The notes under the pieces: generated by a model
What the model saw: the letters and a program-made list of their open reading frames with translations, nothing else
Databases searched by the model: none
Told to the model about the DNA's origin: nothing
Origin: Algoriphagus sp. Y33
GTDB lineage: Bacteria; Bacteroidota; Bacteroidia; Cytophagales; Cyclobacteriaceae
Reading direction: 5' to 3'
DNA length: 64,000 bases
NCBI RefSeq assembly: GCF_014838715.1
Contig: NZ_CP061947.1
Coordinates: forward strand, 1,426,001 to 1,490,000
Shown: piece by piece, positions 18,133-26,045 of the stretch
How positions within the stretch are numbered: the stretch's first letter is position 1
How the letters are laid out: every line of letters starts with the position of its first letter
Program-made: the position numbers and the translations under genes

Positions 18133-20574
18133 TTAATCTAAATCACAGATTTCAACTTTATGTGATTCGATTTTTATATCCATGTATTTCAAATTGGGAA
18201 TGGATAAATGTGGAAAGCGCATATCCGGCAGAGGATCAAAGTCACTCAATTTATCCAAAAACGCAAAACTTTCTTTATACACGCTAATTGTTTTTTTGTT
18301 CAGAATAGCACGGTCGGTCGAGAAGCCGTGAAGGTATATTCTGAATGTTTTAAACTGACAGGGGTAATTCCCCTTCGTTTCGCTGATGGTTAATTTTGAT
18401 TCATTCGGGGAGTATCTGAATACACGCTCCAGATACTTTCCCGACTTATAATCCAGACTTTCCCCGTCATCTTCATAGTGGATGTATTCACTGCCCTGAT
18501 TGCCTCCATACAGGTGGATTCTAAGAATCCCGTCATTTATTGCCCCTGTATGGGCTATGTCGTTTTGTAGAGCCAGTATACTTCCTGCCTTGACGAAAAC
18601 GGGTAGATTATTCAAAGGACAATCTTGGTAAATAACCTGATTTCCATTATAAGTTTGGTCAGTGAAAAAGTAATACCAATCTCCTTTTGGCAAATACACC
18701 TTAGTGATTTCCTTATAGCTTTCTACAGGAGCTATCATAAAAGTGTCGCAGAATAGGTATTGATTTTGGTATGCAGGAAGGTAAACCAATGGATCTGCGG
18801 AATAATCTACAGCCAAGCTAGCAGCTATGGGTAGCCCGGTATGGCTGCTTTGCCGAAATTTGCTGTAAAGTGTAGGGAGCAAGTTGTATCTCAACTTCAT
18901 ATAAGTTCTGGAGATCTCTTCCACTTCTTCGCCAAAAGCCCAAGGTTCGGCATCATTGCTGTTGATCATGGAATGGGCACGAAAGAGTGGTGAGAATGTG
19001 CCAATACTCATCCATCGGGCATAAAGTGATTTGGTAGCTTCTCCGGCAAACCCTCCGAGATCATAGCCGGAAAATGGGATTCCGCTTAATCCAAGACTAT
19101 TGACTAACCGGACTCCTGCGATCATATGCTCTTCAGTGGAGACATTGTCCCCGGTCCAGATGGCCGCATAGCGCTGAACACCCGCAAATCCCGATCTTGT
19201 CAATACAAATGGACGCTGATTGGGAAGGTTGGCGGAAGAGCCTTCCTGTGTGCTTTTCGCCATCTGCATCCCATAAATATTCCGGGCTTTTCGGTGTGAA
19301 GCTGTATTCCCTTCATACTCAAACTCGATCAAATTTGGGGTAAACTGACCCCAAGAAGCAGGTTCGTTCATATCTGTCCAGAATCCGTCTACCCCGGCTT
19401 CTGTGTAAAAAACCATTTTCTCCATCCACCATGCCCGGGTTTTGGGATTGGTGAAGTCAGGAAAAGCGCAAGGGCCAGGCCAGACTTGTGCTATGTATTC
19501 TTTTCCGTCCGGATAGCTGACAAATAATCCCTGTGATTTCCCTTCATCGTAAGGAATATATCCTGCCTCTGTTTTTATTCCCGGATCTAAGATGACCACC
19601 ACTCTAAATCCTTTTTTCTTAAGCTTCGAGATGAGACCCTTAGCATCTGGAAATTTCTCCCCGTCAAAAGTAAATACCTTATAATGCTCCATATGGTGAA
19701 TATCCAAGTAGATTACATCGGCAGGCATTTCTTTATCCCGGAACGTATTGGCTAAGGTAAGTACTTCCTTGTCCGGATAATATGAATACCGGCACTGCTG
19801 GTAGCCTAGAGCCCATTTGGGAGGCATTTCCATTGTTCCTGTCAGTTCTGTATAGCTGCTGATTATTCCGGCGACAGTAGGCTGGTGGATAAAGTAATAG
19901 TCCATGTCCCCATCTTCCGCATTGAAGTACATAAATCGATCTGTGGAGGCTCCAAAGTTGAAAACGCTTTTATGGGTGTTGTCAAGGTAGATTCCGTAGG
20001 CTTTCCCCTCCTTTATTCCTATGTAAAATGGAATACTCGCATACAGAGGATCATCACTGATCCCATAGCCGAAGTAATCTGTATTCCAATTGGTGTATGC
20101 CCGTCCCGCTCTGTTGAGATTTCCTGTCTTTTCCCCAAGACCAATAAACTTCTCATTGGACCGAAGCTCCTTGTAGCAAGTGACTTCTGTACCTATCCAG
20201 GAAATCCCCAATGAATCATCCTTATTGAGCAGTGTGCCACTTGTATCATAAAATGAACATATTCCATTCTGGAAGTCAAATTGCAAATGAATCTTTGAAG
20301 TTTTGAGGTGGATTGAAGTTTCTTTTTCTTCAAGTGTAAACTCAACCGTTTTAGGCAGGGCTATGACTGAGTAGGGATTGGGATCAAAGGTAGAATTCCG
20401 TGACGCTTGAACCCTGATAATTCCATCCCGGACCACACTTAATCTGACTTGGGCTATTTTGCTGTAAGCGACAAAGCCACTTTCATTTTTTGCCCAATTT
20501 TCTATTTTCCCCAGAGAGAGATATCGTGAAGAAGATAGGTGTTGGAGAGATGGTTCTTGCAGATTGTGGGGCAT
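18133..20574 (-). CDS. Glycoside hydrolase family 31 alpha-glucosidase
   Basis: An 813-aa GH31 enzyme. The nucleophile motif GFWTDMNEP places the catalytic Asp at D401, and WTGDN places the acid/base Asp at D476. The N-terminal beta domain (about 1-230) contains YFGYGISDDPLYASIPFYIG; the (beta/alpha)8 barrel follows, then C-terminal beta domains including VFVKAGSILALQ. There is no signal peptide, so it acts in the cytoplasm on sugars imported by the adjacent MFS transporter. Alpha-1,4- or alpha-1,6-glucosides are likely substrates; other GH31 specificities cannot be excluded. A LacI-type operator lies 142 nt upstream of its start. Confidence 0.93.
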   Translation of the reverse strand: MPHNLQEPSLQHLSSSRYLSLGKIENWAKNESGFVAYSKIAQVRLSVVRDGIIRVQASRNSTFDPNPYSVIALPKTVEFTLEEKETSIHLKTSKIHLQFDFQNGICSFYDTSGTLLNKDDSLGISWIGTEVTCYKELRSNEKFIGLGEKTGNLNRAGRAYTNWNTDYFGYGISDDPLYASIPFYIGIKEGKAYGIYLDNTHKSVFNFGASTDRFMYFNAEDGDMDYYFIHQPTVAGIISSYTELTGTMEMPPKWALGYQQCRYSYYPDKEVLTLANTFRDKEMPADVIYLDIHHMEHYKVFTFDGEKFPDAKGLISKLKKKGFRVVVILDPGIKTEAGYIPYDEGKSQGLFVSYPDGKEYIAQVWPGPCAFPDFTNPKTRAWWMEKMVFYTEAGVDGFWTDMNEPASWGQFTPNLIEFEYEGNTASHRKARNIYGMQMAKSTQEGSSANLPNQRPFVLTRSGFAGVQRYAAIWTGDNVSTEEHMIAGVRLVNSLGLSGIPFSGYDLGGFAGEATKSLYARWMSIGTFSPLFRAHSMINSNDAEPWAFGEEVEEISRTYMKLRYNLLPTLYSKFRQSSHTGLPIAASLAVDYSADPLVYLPAYQNQYLFCDTFMIAPVESYKEITKVYLPKGDWYYFFTDQTYNGNQVIYQDCPLNNLPVFVKAGSILALQNDIAHTGAINDGILRIHLYGGNQGSEYIHYEDDGESLDYKSGKYLERVFRYSPNESKLTISETKGNYPCQFKTFRIYLHGFSTDRAILNKKTISVYKESFAFLDKLSDFDPLPDMRFPHLSIPNLKYMDIKIESHKVEICDLD

Positions 20575-20715
20575 GTATCAATTGCTCTTAATGGTTAGAA
20601 GCGCAACTAATTTAGAACCAAAACCGGATCATAAAAACTTTGGAATTGGCAGGAAGCCAATAAATCGACAACAGGAAAAAGCAAGATATGCCTTGGATCG
20701 AAAATCAGCCCTATT

Positions 20716-20725
20716 CAAACGTTTG
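20716..20725. promoter_or_regulatory. Predicted LacI-family operator (CAAACGTTTG)
   Basis: A perfect 10-bp palindrome with the central CG that LacI/GalR-family repressors recognise. It lies in the spacer between the lacI-type gene and the GH31 gene, upstream of the GH31 start. Flanking bases TT and AA extend the symmetry with one insertion. It probably controls the alpha-glucosidase and transporter genes. Confidence 0.55.
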
Positions 20726-20757
20726 CAACTTTCGGTAGAAAAAAGTTTTACTTTTTT

Positions 20758-21789
20758 CTAAAATCTTTTTGAAGAATCCCTTTCCATCAGTTTTGTCTCC
20801 AAAATCAAGGTTTGCTCCATAGTTTTGGGATCAAGCTTTTTCTCGATGATGTCAAGCAAGATCTCCGTGGCTTTAGCTCCCATCGTAAATCCCGGCTGTG
20901 ATACAGATGAAAGCTGCGGGTCGAGCATGGCGCAGAACTGCCAATCTGAGAAGCCAACAATCCCAACTTCCAATGGGATTTTCAAACCTGCATCCCGACA
21001 GGCCATCATTGCTCCGACAGCTCCAATGTCATTGCAGGAAAAAAATGCGTCGGGCCGCTCCGGAAGAGAATCCAGCAAGCCTGCAACCATATCCCTGCCT
21101 TCTTCTAAGGTTCCCAAGGGACATGAAACAATGTGTGCGGGATTGACGGAGATCCCATTTTTCTGCAATGCAGCTTTATATCCATTTTCCCTGTCTATGC
21201 TTATTTTAAGGGTTTTTGGTCCAGCTAGGTGTACGATATTCTTGTAGCCTTGACTGATCAGATGTGCCGTAGCATCGTATGCCCCCCGGTAATCATCCAC
21301 CATGACATTAATCGCATTCGGAATAGCGGGTGCACGGTCAAAAAACACGATAGGGAATCCCTGATCCAGTACCTTTGTAAAGTGATCGAAATCCTTTGTC
21401 TCCTTAGAATAACTCACCAAAACCCCATCGATTTGGTTAGAAAGCATGGTTTCTATGCTCGATATCTCCCTGCTTAATTTTTCATTGGACTGGGAAAGAA
21501 TGACATTATACCCTCTGGAATTGGCGATTTCCTCTATGCCGCTAATCACTGTGGAGAAGAAAAAATGAACTACTTCAGGGATGATTACTCCTATGGTAAA
21601 TGACCTGCTTTTGCGAAGCGATAAGGCAATGGCATTTGGACGGTAGTTCAATCTTTCGGCAACTTCTTTTACTTTTCGCTTCGTCTCACTATTAATCCCG
21701 GGGTAATCTTTCAGTGCTCTGGAGATAGTGGAAACCGAAAGATTCAACTCGCGTGCGATATCTTTTATTGTAGCTTGACCTAGTTTCAT
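20758..21789 (-). CDS. LacI-family transcriptional repressor of the sugar cluster
   Basis: A 343-aa LacI/GalR regulator. The N-terminal helix-turn-helix is ATIKDIARELNLSVSTISRA with the hinge NYRPNAIALSLRKSRS, followed by a periplasmic-binding-like effector domain beginning FTIGVIIPEVVHFFFS. The SFNDIGAVGA-type segment reads FFSCNDIGAVGAM near residue 250. It probably represses the GH31 and MFS genes downstream on the same strand and releases them on binding an alpha-glucoside. A CAAACGTTTG palindrome lies just downstream, before GH31. The gene is separated from GH31 by 183 nt, so the enzyme and transporter may have their own promoter. Confidence 0.92.
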   Translation of the reverse strand: MKLGQATIKDIARELNLSVSTISRALKDYPGINSETKRKVKEVAERLNYRPNAIALSLRKSRSFTIGVIIPEVVHFFFSTVISGIEEIANSRGYNVILSQSNEKLSREISSIETMLSNQIDGVLVSYSKETKDFDHFTKVLDQGFPIVFFDRAPAIPNAINVMVDDYRGAYDATAHLISQGYKNIVHLAGPKTLKISIDRENGYKAALQKNGISVNPAHIVSCPLGTLEEGRDMVAGLLDSLPERPDAFFSCNDIGAVGAMMACRDAGLKIPLEVGIVGFSDWQFCAMLDPQLSSVSQPGFTMGAKATEILLDIIEKKLDPKTMEQTLILETKLMERDSSKRF

Positions 21790-21992
21790 ATGTGAATAAG
21801 TAAGTATAAAAAGTAAAGTAGTTATTAACCTAGACTGGCCTCCAAGCTATAGATTTTTGAGGAAAATCAAGTAAATGCCAGGGAAATGAATTTTCCAGGC
21901 ATTTCTCTTTCTGCAAGTTTTATAAGGATGGGAAATCGCATTACTTGCTTAGCTAAACTCAAAAAATTTTTCAATTCATTCAATTTTTCTAA
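21790..21992. other. Spacer between lacI-type gene and fba remnant
   Basis: About 200 bases (370 in total before fba) between divergent genes. It is AT-rich; no exact TAnnTTTG box was found for the lacI-type gene on the minus strand. The right half holds a decayed coding relic described separately. Confidence 0.4.
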
Positions 21993-22163
21993 ATCTACTG
22001 TTTTGGAATCGATTGCACACGGATAAATACTTTTAAGAAGGATATTTTAGAATTGGATGTGGGGAATTATAAGGAAGGGATTTATATCTTTGGAGCCTAC
22101 GTTAGAGAGGCGGAGCCTTTATTGACGTATAAAATTGAAATAAACAAACCTAATAACACATGA
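21993..22163 (+). pseudogene. Possible relic of a T9SS sorting domain upstream of fba
   Basis: Between a TAA at 21990-21992 and a TGA at 22161-22163 one frame reads, in part, KKDILELDVGNYKEGIYIFG and ends LLTYKIEINK. The pattern 'LDV-NYKEGIYIF ... YKIEI' resembles the last strands of T9SS type A sorting domains (idls-l--G-Y-l...kiii). No start or upstream body remains. The frame's stop overlaps the fba start codon, so it looks like the tail of a gene whose body was lost. The match is by eye and could be chance. Confidence 0.3.
22085..22092 (+). promoter_or_regulatory. Predicted -7 promoter element for fba
   Basis: TATCTTTG matches TAnnTTTG exactly, 67 nt before the fba ATG. It falls inside the T9SS-domain-like relic. 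No -33 TTG is at the standard spacing (the nearest is 29 nt upstream). Confidence 0.4.
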
Positions 22164-23221
22164 AATTTAAACCTGGAGTAAAATACGGTGAAGAACTTCG
22201 AGATCTTTATGCTTACGCTAAAGAGAATGAGTTCGCAATGCCTGCGGTAAATGTGATCAACACCAATTCGGTGAATGCAGTACTTGAGACTGCCAAAAAA
22301 CTGAATTCTCCCGTGATCATTCAGTTCTCTAATGGCGGAGCACAGTTTTTTGCAGGAAAATCTCTGGCAAACGATAAGCAGCAGGCAAGCATCGCAGGCG
22401 GTATCTCAGGTGCGCACCACGTGCATTTGATGGCTGAAGCGTATGGTGTGCCGGTTATTCTACACACAGATCACGCAGCTAAGAAATTGTTACCGTGGAT
22501 TGACGGACTTTTGGACGCAGGTAAGGCTTATTATGCTACGCATAAAAGACCTTTGTATAGCTCCCATATGTTGGATCTTTCTGAAGAGCCTTTGGAAGAA
22601 AATGTAGAGATTTCTTGTAACTACTTCAAAGAATTCGAAAAGCTTGAGATGGCTATCGAAATCGAATTGGGAGTAACAGGCGGAGAAGAAGATGGTGTGG
22701 ATAACACTGATATTGATTCTTCTAAGCTTTATACTCAGCCTGAGGAAGTAGCTTATGCATACGAGCACTTGAAAGAAGTCGGTGATCTGTTTACTATAGC
22801 TGCTGCTTTCGGTAATGTACATGGTGTATATAAGCCAGGCAACGTTAGCTTGAAGCCAATCATCCTGAAAAACTCTCAGGATTTCATCAAAGAAAAGCAT
22901 GGCTTGACAGGTAAGCCGCTGAACTTTGTATTCCATGGTGGATCCGGATCTACAGTAGAGGAGATCAGAGAAGCTAATAGCTACGGCTCTATCAAGATGA
23001 ATATCGATACAGATATGCAGTGGGCATTCTGGGAAGGTATCTTGAATAACTACAAAAAGAATGAGGCTTATCTTCAGACTCAACTGGGTAATCCGGACGG
23101 TGCTGATAGTCCTAATAAAAAATATTACGATCCAAGAAATTGGTTGCGTAAAGGTGAAGAGAATTTCGTGAAGCGTCTTGAGCTTGCATTTGACATGCTT
23201 AATGCGGTAAACAGAAATTAA
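22160..23221 (+). CDS. fbaA: Class II fructose-bisphosphate aldolase
   Basis: A 353-aa class II zinc aldolase of the FbaA type. The zinc and substrate motifs are VILHTDHAAKKLLPWIDG (catalytic Asp and zinc His), a YGVPVI lead-in, the Glu-rich EIELGVTGGEEDGVD, AAFGNVHGVY with a zinc His, and HGGSGST binding the phosphate of the sugar. It interconverts fructose 1,6-bisphosphate with dihydroxyacetone phosphate and glyceraldehyde 3-phosphate in glycolysis and gluconeogenesis. It is monocistronic, with its own terminator at 23248. Codon use looks like that of a highly expressed gene. Confidence 0.97.
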   Translation: MKFKPGVKYGEELRDLYAYAKENEFAMPAVNVINTNSVNAVLETAKKLNSPVIIQFSNGGAQFFAGKSLANDKQQASIAGGISGAHHVHLMAEAYGVPVILHTDHAAKKLLPWIDGLLDAGKAYYATHKRPLYSSHMLDLSEEPLEENVEISCNYFKEFEKLEMAIEIELGVTGGEEDGVDNTDIDSSKLYTQPEEVAYAYEHLKEVGDLFTIAAAFGNVHGVYKPGNVSLKPIILKNSQDFIKEKHGLTGKPLNFVFHGGSGSTVEEIREANSYGSIKMNIDTDMQWAFWEGILNNYKKNEAYLQTQLGNPDGADSPNKKYYDPRNWLRKGEENFVKRLELAFDMLNAVNRN

Positions 23222-23247
23222 TTTCTTCTATTCTAAGTTGAGAATTC

Positions 23248-23277
23248 AAAAAAGCCACCTGCTAAGGGTGGCTTTTT
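23248..23277 (+). terminator. Rho-independent terminator of fba
   Basis: A hairpin AAAGCCACC-TGCTAA-GGGTGGCTTT followed by TTTTC starts 27 nt after the fba stop. The stem is 8-9 bp with a T-run, a standard intrinsic terminator. Confidence 0.9.
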
Positions 23278-23398
23278 CAGTTATGGACAATAAGGTCGAC
23301 CGCAGTTGGTGACAGTGACTTTGAAAATTATAGTATTTTTTATATGTGTATTCGCATGAATGCACGTACTAGAATTATATCTGGTGCTGGCCTAATAA

Positions 23399-23437
23399 AA
23401 TCCCCCTAGCCCCCTTTTAGAAAGGGGAAATTGCCAA
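23399..23437. repeat. CCCCCTAGCCCCC dispersed repeat
   Basis: Within the 316-base gene-free stretch 23278-23593, the sequence TCCCCCTAGCCCCCTTTT followed by AGAAAGGGGAAATTG is a form of an intergenic repeat common in Bacteroidota; CCCCTTTT and AAAGGGG form short arms. Nothing else in the stretch looks functional. Confidence 0.55.
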
Positions 23438-23593
23438 ATTTGAACTTCTAGCATTAATTCAAAGTACATACGTTCAATTAAGCGGATACACATAATTTTT
23501 TAAACCTACGGAATTGAAACAAACTTAGCCTGGAGTCGAAGACGGATGCCAGCTAACGAATCTTTATAAGCTGTAACGTCTATCCCGGATTAG

Positions 23594-24493
23594 TTATTTG
23601 CTTTGCTCGATCTCATCTTGCAATTGTTTCAATTGACTGGCTGCTGTTTCATTGTCCGGTTCCAGTTCTATGACACGTTTAAACAGTTGGATAGCCCGAT
23701 CTTTCTGGTTATCATCCATAAGGGCTTCTCCATAGCTATGAAGCACATTTGGAGAGTAAGGGAATATTACCGAGTTGATCTCAAATGTCAGTAATGCCTC
23801 TGGCATTCGACCGGAATATTTAAATACATAGCCTAGCGTATTTAATTCTTTTTCTTTCCCAACCAACCTGTAAACATTGTTGAAGTGAGTTTGTACATTT
23901 CTATAAACCGAATCCATTGGTTCTGACTCAAATAATTCAAGAAGGTATGTGGCAGCCCTGTAATTAGGTTCAGATGCATAGCCTAACCCAATTTGCGCTA
24001 AATCTGTCTCCAGGTCATTGACTGGGAACTCGACAATCCTAGAGAACTCTTTTCCCTCTTTTGTGAAAATGAAAGTTGGTACCCGATGAATTAATTTTCC
24101 TTTTTCCTCTCCGTTTGGCCCTTGTTTATAAAATTCTTGCCCATCATAAAGTGCAGTGAATTTTAACTGGCTCTCCTCTAGCCCCAGTTCATTCCAAAGT
24201 TTAACAAATTGCGGTACCCAACGTTTGCTGTCCCCACACCAAGTCCCGAGAAATATTTCAACTTCTGAATTTTCAAATGCATTTTTCCAATCTGTATTTT
24301 TCCCGGAAAGGTTAAATAAACGTTCATTCTCAACATACCAAGTTTGATAAGAGCTATCAGATTTTAGGATTTCTAGCTCAAATTCCCCGGCCAGATGTTT
24401 ATCTCCGGCAGCATTTAAATAAGTCTTTGGGGTTTGCGCCACTAGAATGGATGAAAGAAATAAAAATAGCGCGATAAGAAAATAGTTCTTCAT
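23594..24493 (-). CDS. Exported thioredoxin-like protein with TPR tail
   Basis: A 299-aa protein with a signal peptide (IALFLFLSSILVAQ). The thioredoxin-fold part (about residues 65-170) has FLGTWCGDSKRWVPQF, so the usual CXXC is replaced by a single Cys (C86) in WCGDS. A TPR-like segment follows at about 235-290 (PNVLHSYGEALMDDNQKDRA). The missing second cysteine argues against ordinary dithiol exchange; a peroxidase-like, monothiol or structural role is possible. It is expected in the periplasm. It lies upstream of an otherwise empty spacer; no operon partner is obvious. Confidence 0.8.
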   Translation of the reverse strand: MKNYFLIALFLFLSSILVAQTPKTYLNAAGDKHLAGEFELEILKSDSSYQTWYVENERLFNLSGKNTDWKNAFENSEVEIFLGTWCGDSKRWVPQFVKLWNELGLEESQLKFTALYDGQEFYKQGPNGEEKGKLIHRVPTFIFTKEGKEFSRIVEFPVNDLETDLAQIGLGYASEPNYRAATYLLELFESEPMDSVYRNVQTHFNNVYRLVGKEKELNTLGYVFKYSGRMPEALLTFEINSVIFPYSPNVLHSYGEALMDDNQKDRAIQLFKRVIELEPDNETAASQLKQLQDEIEQSK

Positions 24494-24592
24494 GAGGTAG
24501 TTATAAGATTGGAACTGAACAAAAATCCAAAATAACGCAAAAAGTCCAAGCTGATGAGCTTGGACTGTGATTTTTCTAATAGTTGAGGGTAA

Positions 24593-25579
24593 TTAAGTAG
24601 ACAAAATCTTCGCTACACGGAAATCATCCTCATCCACCGATTTATCATCGACAATTGCTTTTTTGATAGGAGTATAAACTACTTTGTTGTTTATCAAACC
24701 CGCCATCACGTCATATTTGCCCTGAAGAAGCCCTTCTACAGCCGCTACACCAAGTTTGGAGGCGAGTAGACGGTCATATGAGCTAGGGGATCCGCCGCGC
24801 TGTAAGTGGCCAAGAATAGTAACTTTGATGTCATAGTAGGGGAGGTGCTTTTTAACTAGAGAAGCGATTTCATTTGCCCCACCGCTTTTTCCGCCTTCCG
24901 CCACGATCACTATATTTGATGCTTTTTTGGCTTTGGTTCTGATTCTCAACTTGTCTACCAAGTGCTCAATCGGCATTTTTTTCTCCGGAATTAAAATAGC
25001 CGCCGCAGCACTTCCGATTCCAGCATTGATTGCAATAAATCCTGCATCTCTTCCCATAACTTCCACAAAGAAAAGCCTGTCGTGTGAGGTGGCAGTATCA
25101 CGAATCTTGTCAATTGCCTCGATGGCAGTATTACATGCTGTATCAAAACCTATGGTGGAATCTGTACCTGAAAGATCGTTGTCTATCGTACCGGGTAGTC
25201 CAATAGCCGGGATTCCAAATTCCTTATAGAACAAGTGGGCTCCTGTAAGTGATCCATCACCCCCTATAACGACCAAGGCATCTATTCCATGGGATTTTAG
25301 GTTGTTGTAGGCGGTTTGACGCCCTTCAGGAGTACGGAATTCAGCGCTTCTGGCAGACTTCAGGAAAGTTCCGCCGCGTTCCAGTACATGTGTGATATGC
25401 TTGGAATCCAGCTTTTTGATATCATTTTGGATCATACCTTCGTAGCCGCGGTAGATTCCATACATTTCTAAGTCGTAATACAATCCGGCTCTTACTACGG
25501 CTCGGATTGCGGCATTCATCCCCGGGGAGTCACCTCCAGAAGTCAAAACACCGATTTTTTTAATGGTTTTAGGTTCCAT
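24593..25579 (-). CDS. pfkA: ATP-dependent 6-phosphofructokinase
   Basis: A 328-aa PfkA. The nucleotide-binding VLTSGGDSPGMNAAIRA opens the protein, and GGDGSLTGA carries the glycine that marks ATP rather than pyrophosphate dependence. The catalytic region is GTIDNDLSGTD. Length and motifs fit the bacterial A1 group. It commits fructose 6-phosphate to glycolysis. It starts one base after the stop of mgsA, so both are co-transcribed from the mgsA promoter at 25978. Confidence 0.97.
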   Translation of the reverse strand: MEPKTIKKIGVLTSGGDSPGMNAAIRAVVRAGLYYDLEMYGIYRGYEGMIQNDIKKLDSKHITHVLERGGTFLKSARSAEFRTPEGRQTAYNNLKSHGIDALVVIGGDGSLTGAHLFYKEFGIPAIGLPGTIDNDLSGTDSTIGFDTACNTAIEAIDKIRDTATSHDRLFFVEVMGRDAGFIAINAGIGSAAAAILIPEKKMPIEHLVDKLRIRTKAKKASNIVIVAEGGKSGGANEIASLVKKHLPYYDIKVTILGHLQRGGSPSSYDRLLASKLGVAAVEGLLQGKYDVMAGLINNKVVYTPIKKAIVDDKSVDEDDFRVAKILST

Positions 25580-25580
25580 T

Positions 25581-25952
25581 TTAGGTTTGAGTGAAGGCTT
25601 TAAACATTAATTCGGCAGAGGCCGGATTGGTTGCCAATGGGATATTGTGTACATCACAAATTCGCATAAGCATTTGCACATCCGGTTCGTGCGGATGCTT
25701 GTCAAGTGGATCTCTGAAGAAAACAACCATCGCCAGTTCTTTCTGAGCAGCCATAGCTGCAATCTGAGCATCACCCCCAAATGGTCCTGAGAGTAACTTT
25801 TGAACAACAAATCCTGCTTTTTCTATATGAGATCCTGTGGTGCCGGTAGCCACCAATTCCACGTCTGCCTGATGCAGTCTTTCACGGAATCCACTTAAAA
25901 AATGAACCATGTCGGCTTTTTTTCCATCATGGGCTATAAGAGCAATTTTCAT
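25581..25952 (-). CDS. mgsA: Methylglyoxal synthase
   Basis: A 123-aa MgsA, shorter than the about 150-aa enterobacterial form. The start KIALIAHDGKKADMV, the phosphate-binding GTTGSHIEKAG, SGPFGGDAQIAAM with the catalytic Asp, and FFRDPLDKHPHEPD with the second Asp and the His are all present. It converts dihydroxyacetone phosphate into methylglyoxal and phosphate, a bypass that relieves sugar-phosphate stress. Its pairing with pfkA, one base apart, links the bypass to control of glycolytic flux. Confidence 0.95.
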   Translation of the reverse strand: MKIALIAHDGKKADMVHFLSGFRERLHQADVELVATGTTGSHIEKAGFVVQKLLSGPFGGDAQIAAMAAQKELAMVVFFRDPLDKHPHEPDVQMLMRICDVHNIPLATNPASAELMFKAFTQT

Positions 25953-25977
25953 TAACTATAGTGTAATAGGTTCGTGC

Positions 25978-25985
25978 CAAAGTTA
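25978..25985 (-). promoter_or_regulatory. Predicted -7 promoter element for mgsA-pfkA
   Basis: The minus strand reads TAACTTTG, an exact TAnnTTTG match, 25 nt before the mgsA start. It would drive the mgsA-pfkA pair. Confidence 0.55.
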
Positions 25986-26045
25986 GGAAAAATTCTTTCC
26001 CTGACGGCTTAGCATTGGTTATTTAAAGGCTTCTTAATGTTCAGT

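Noticed and set aside
23222..23593. Possible small RNA or gene after the fba terminator
   Set aside because: No hairpin beyond the terminator, no promoter box and no open frame of interest; only a dispersed repeat.
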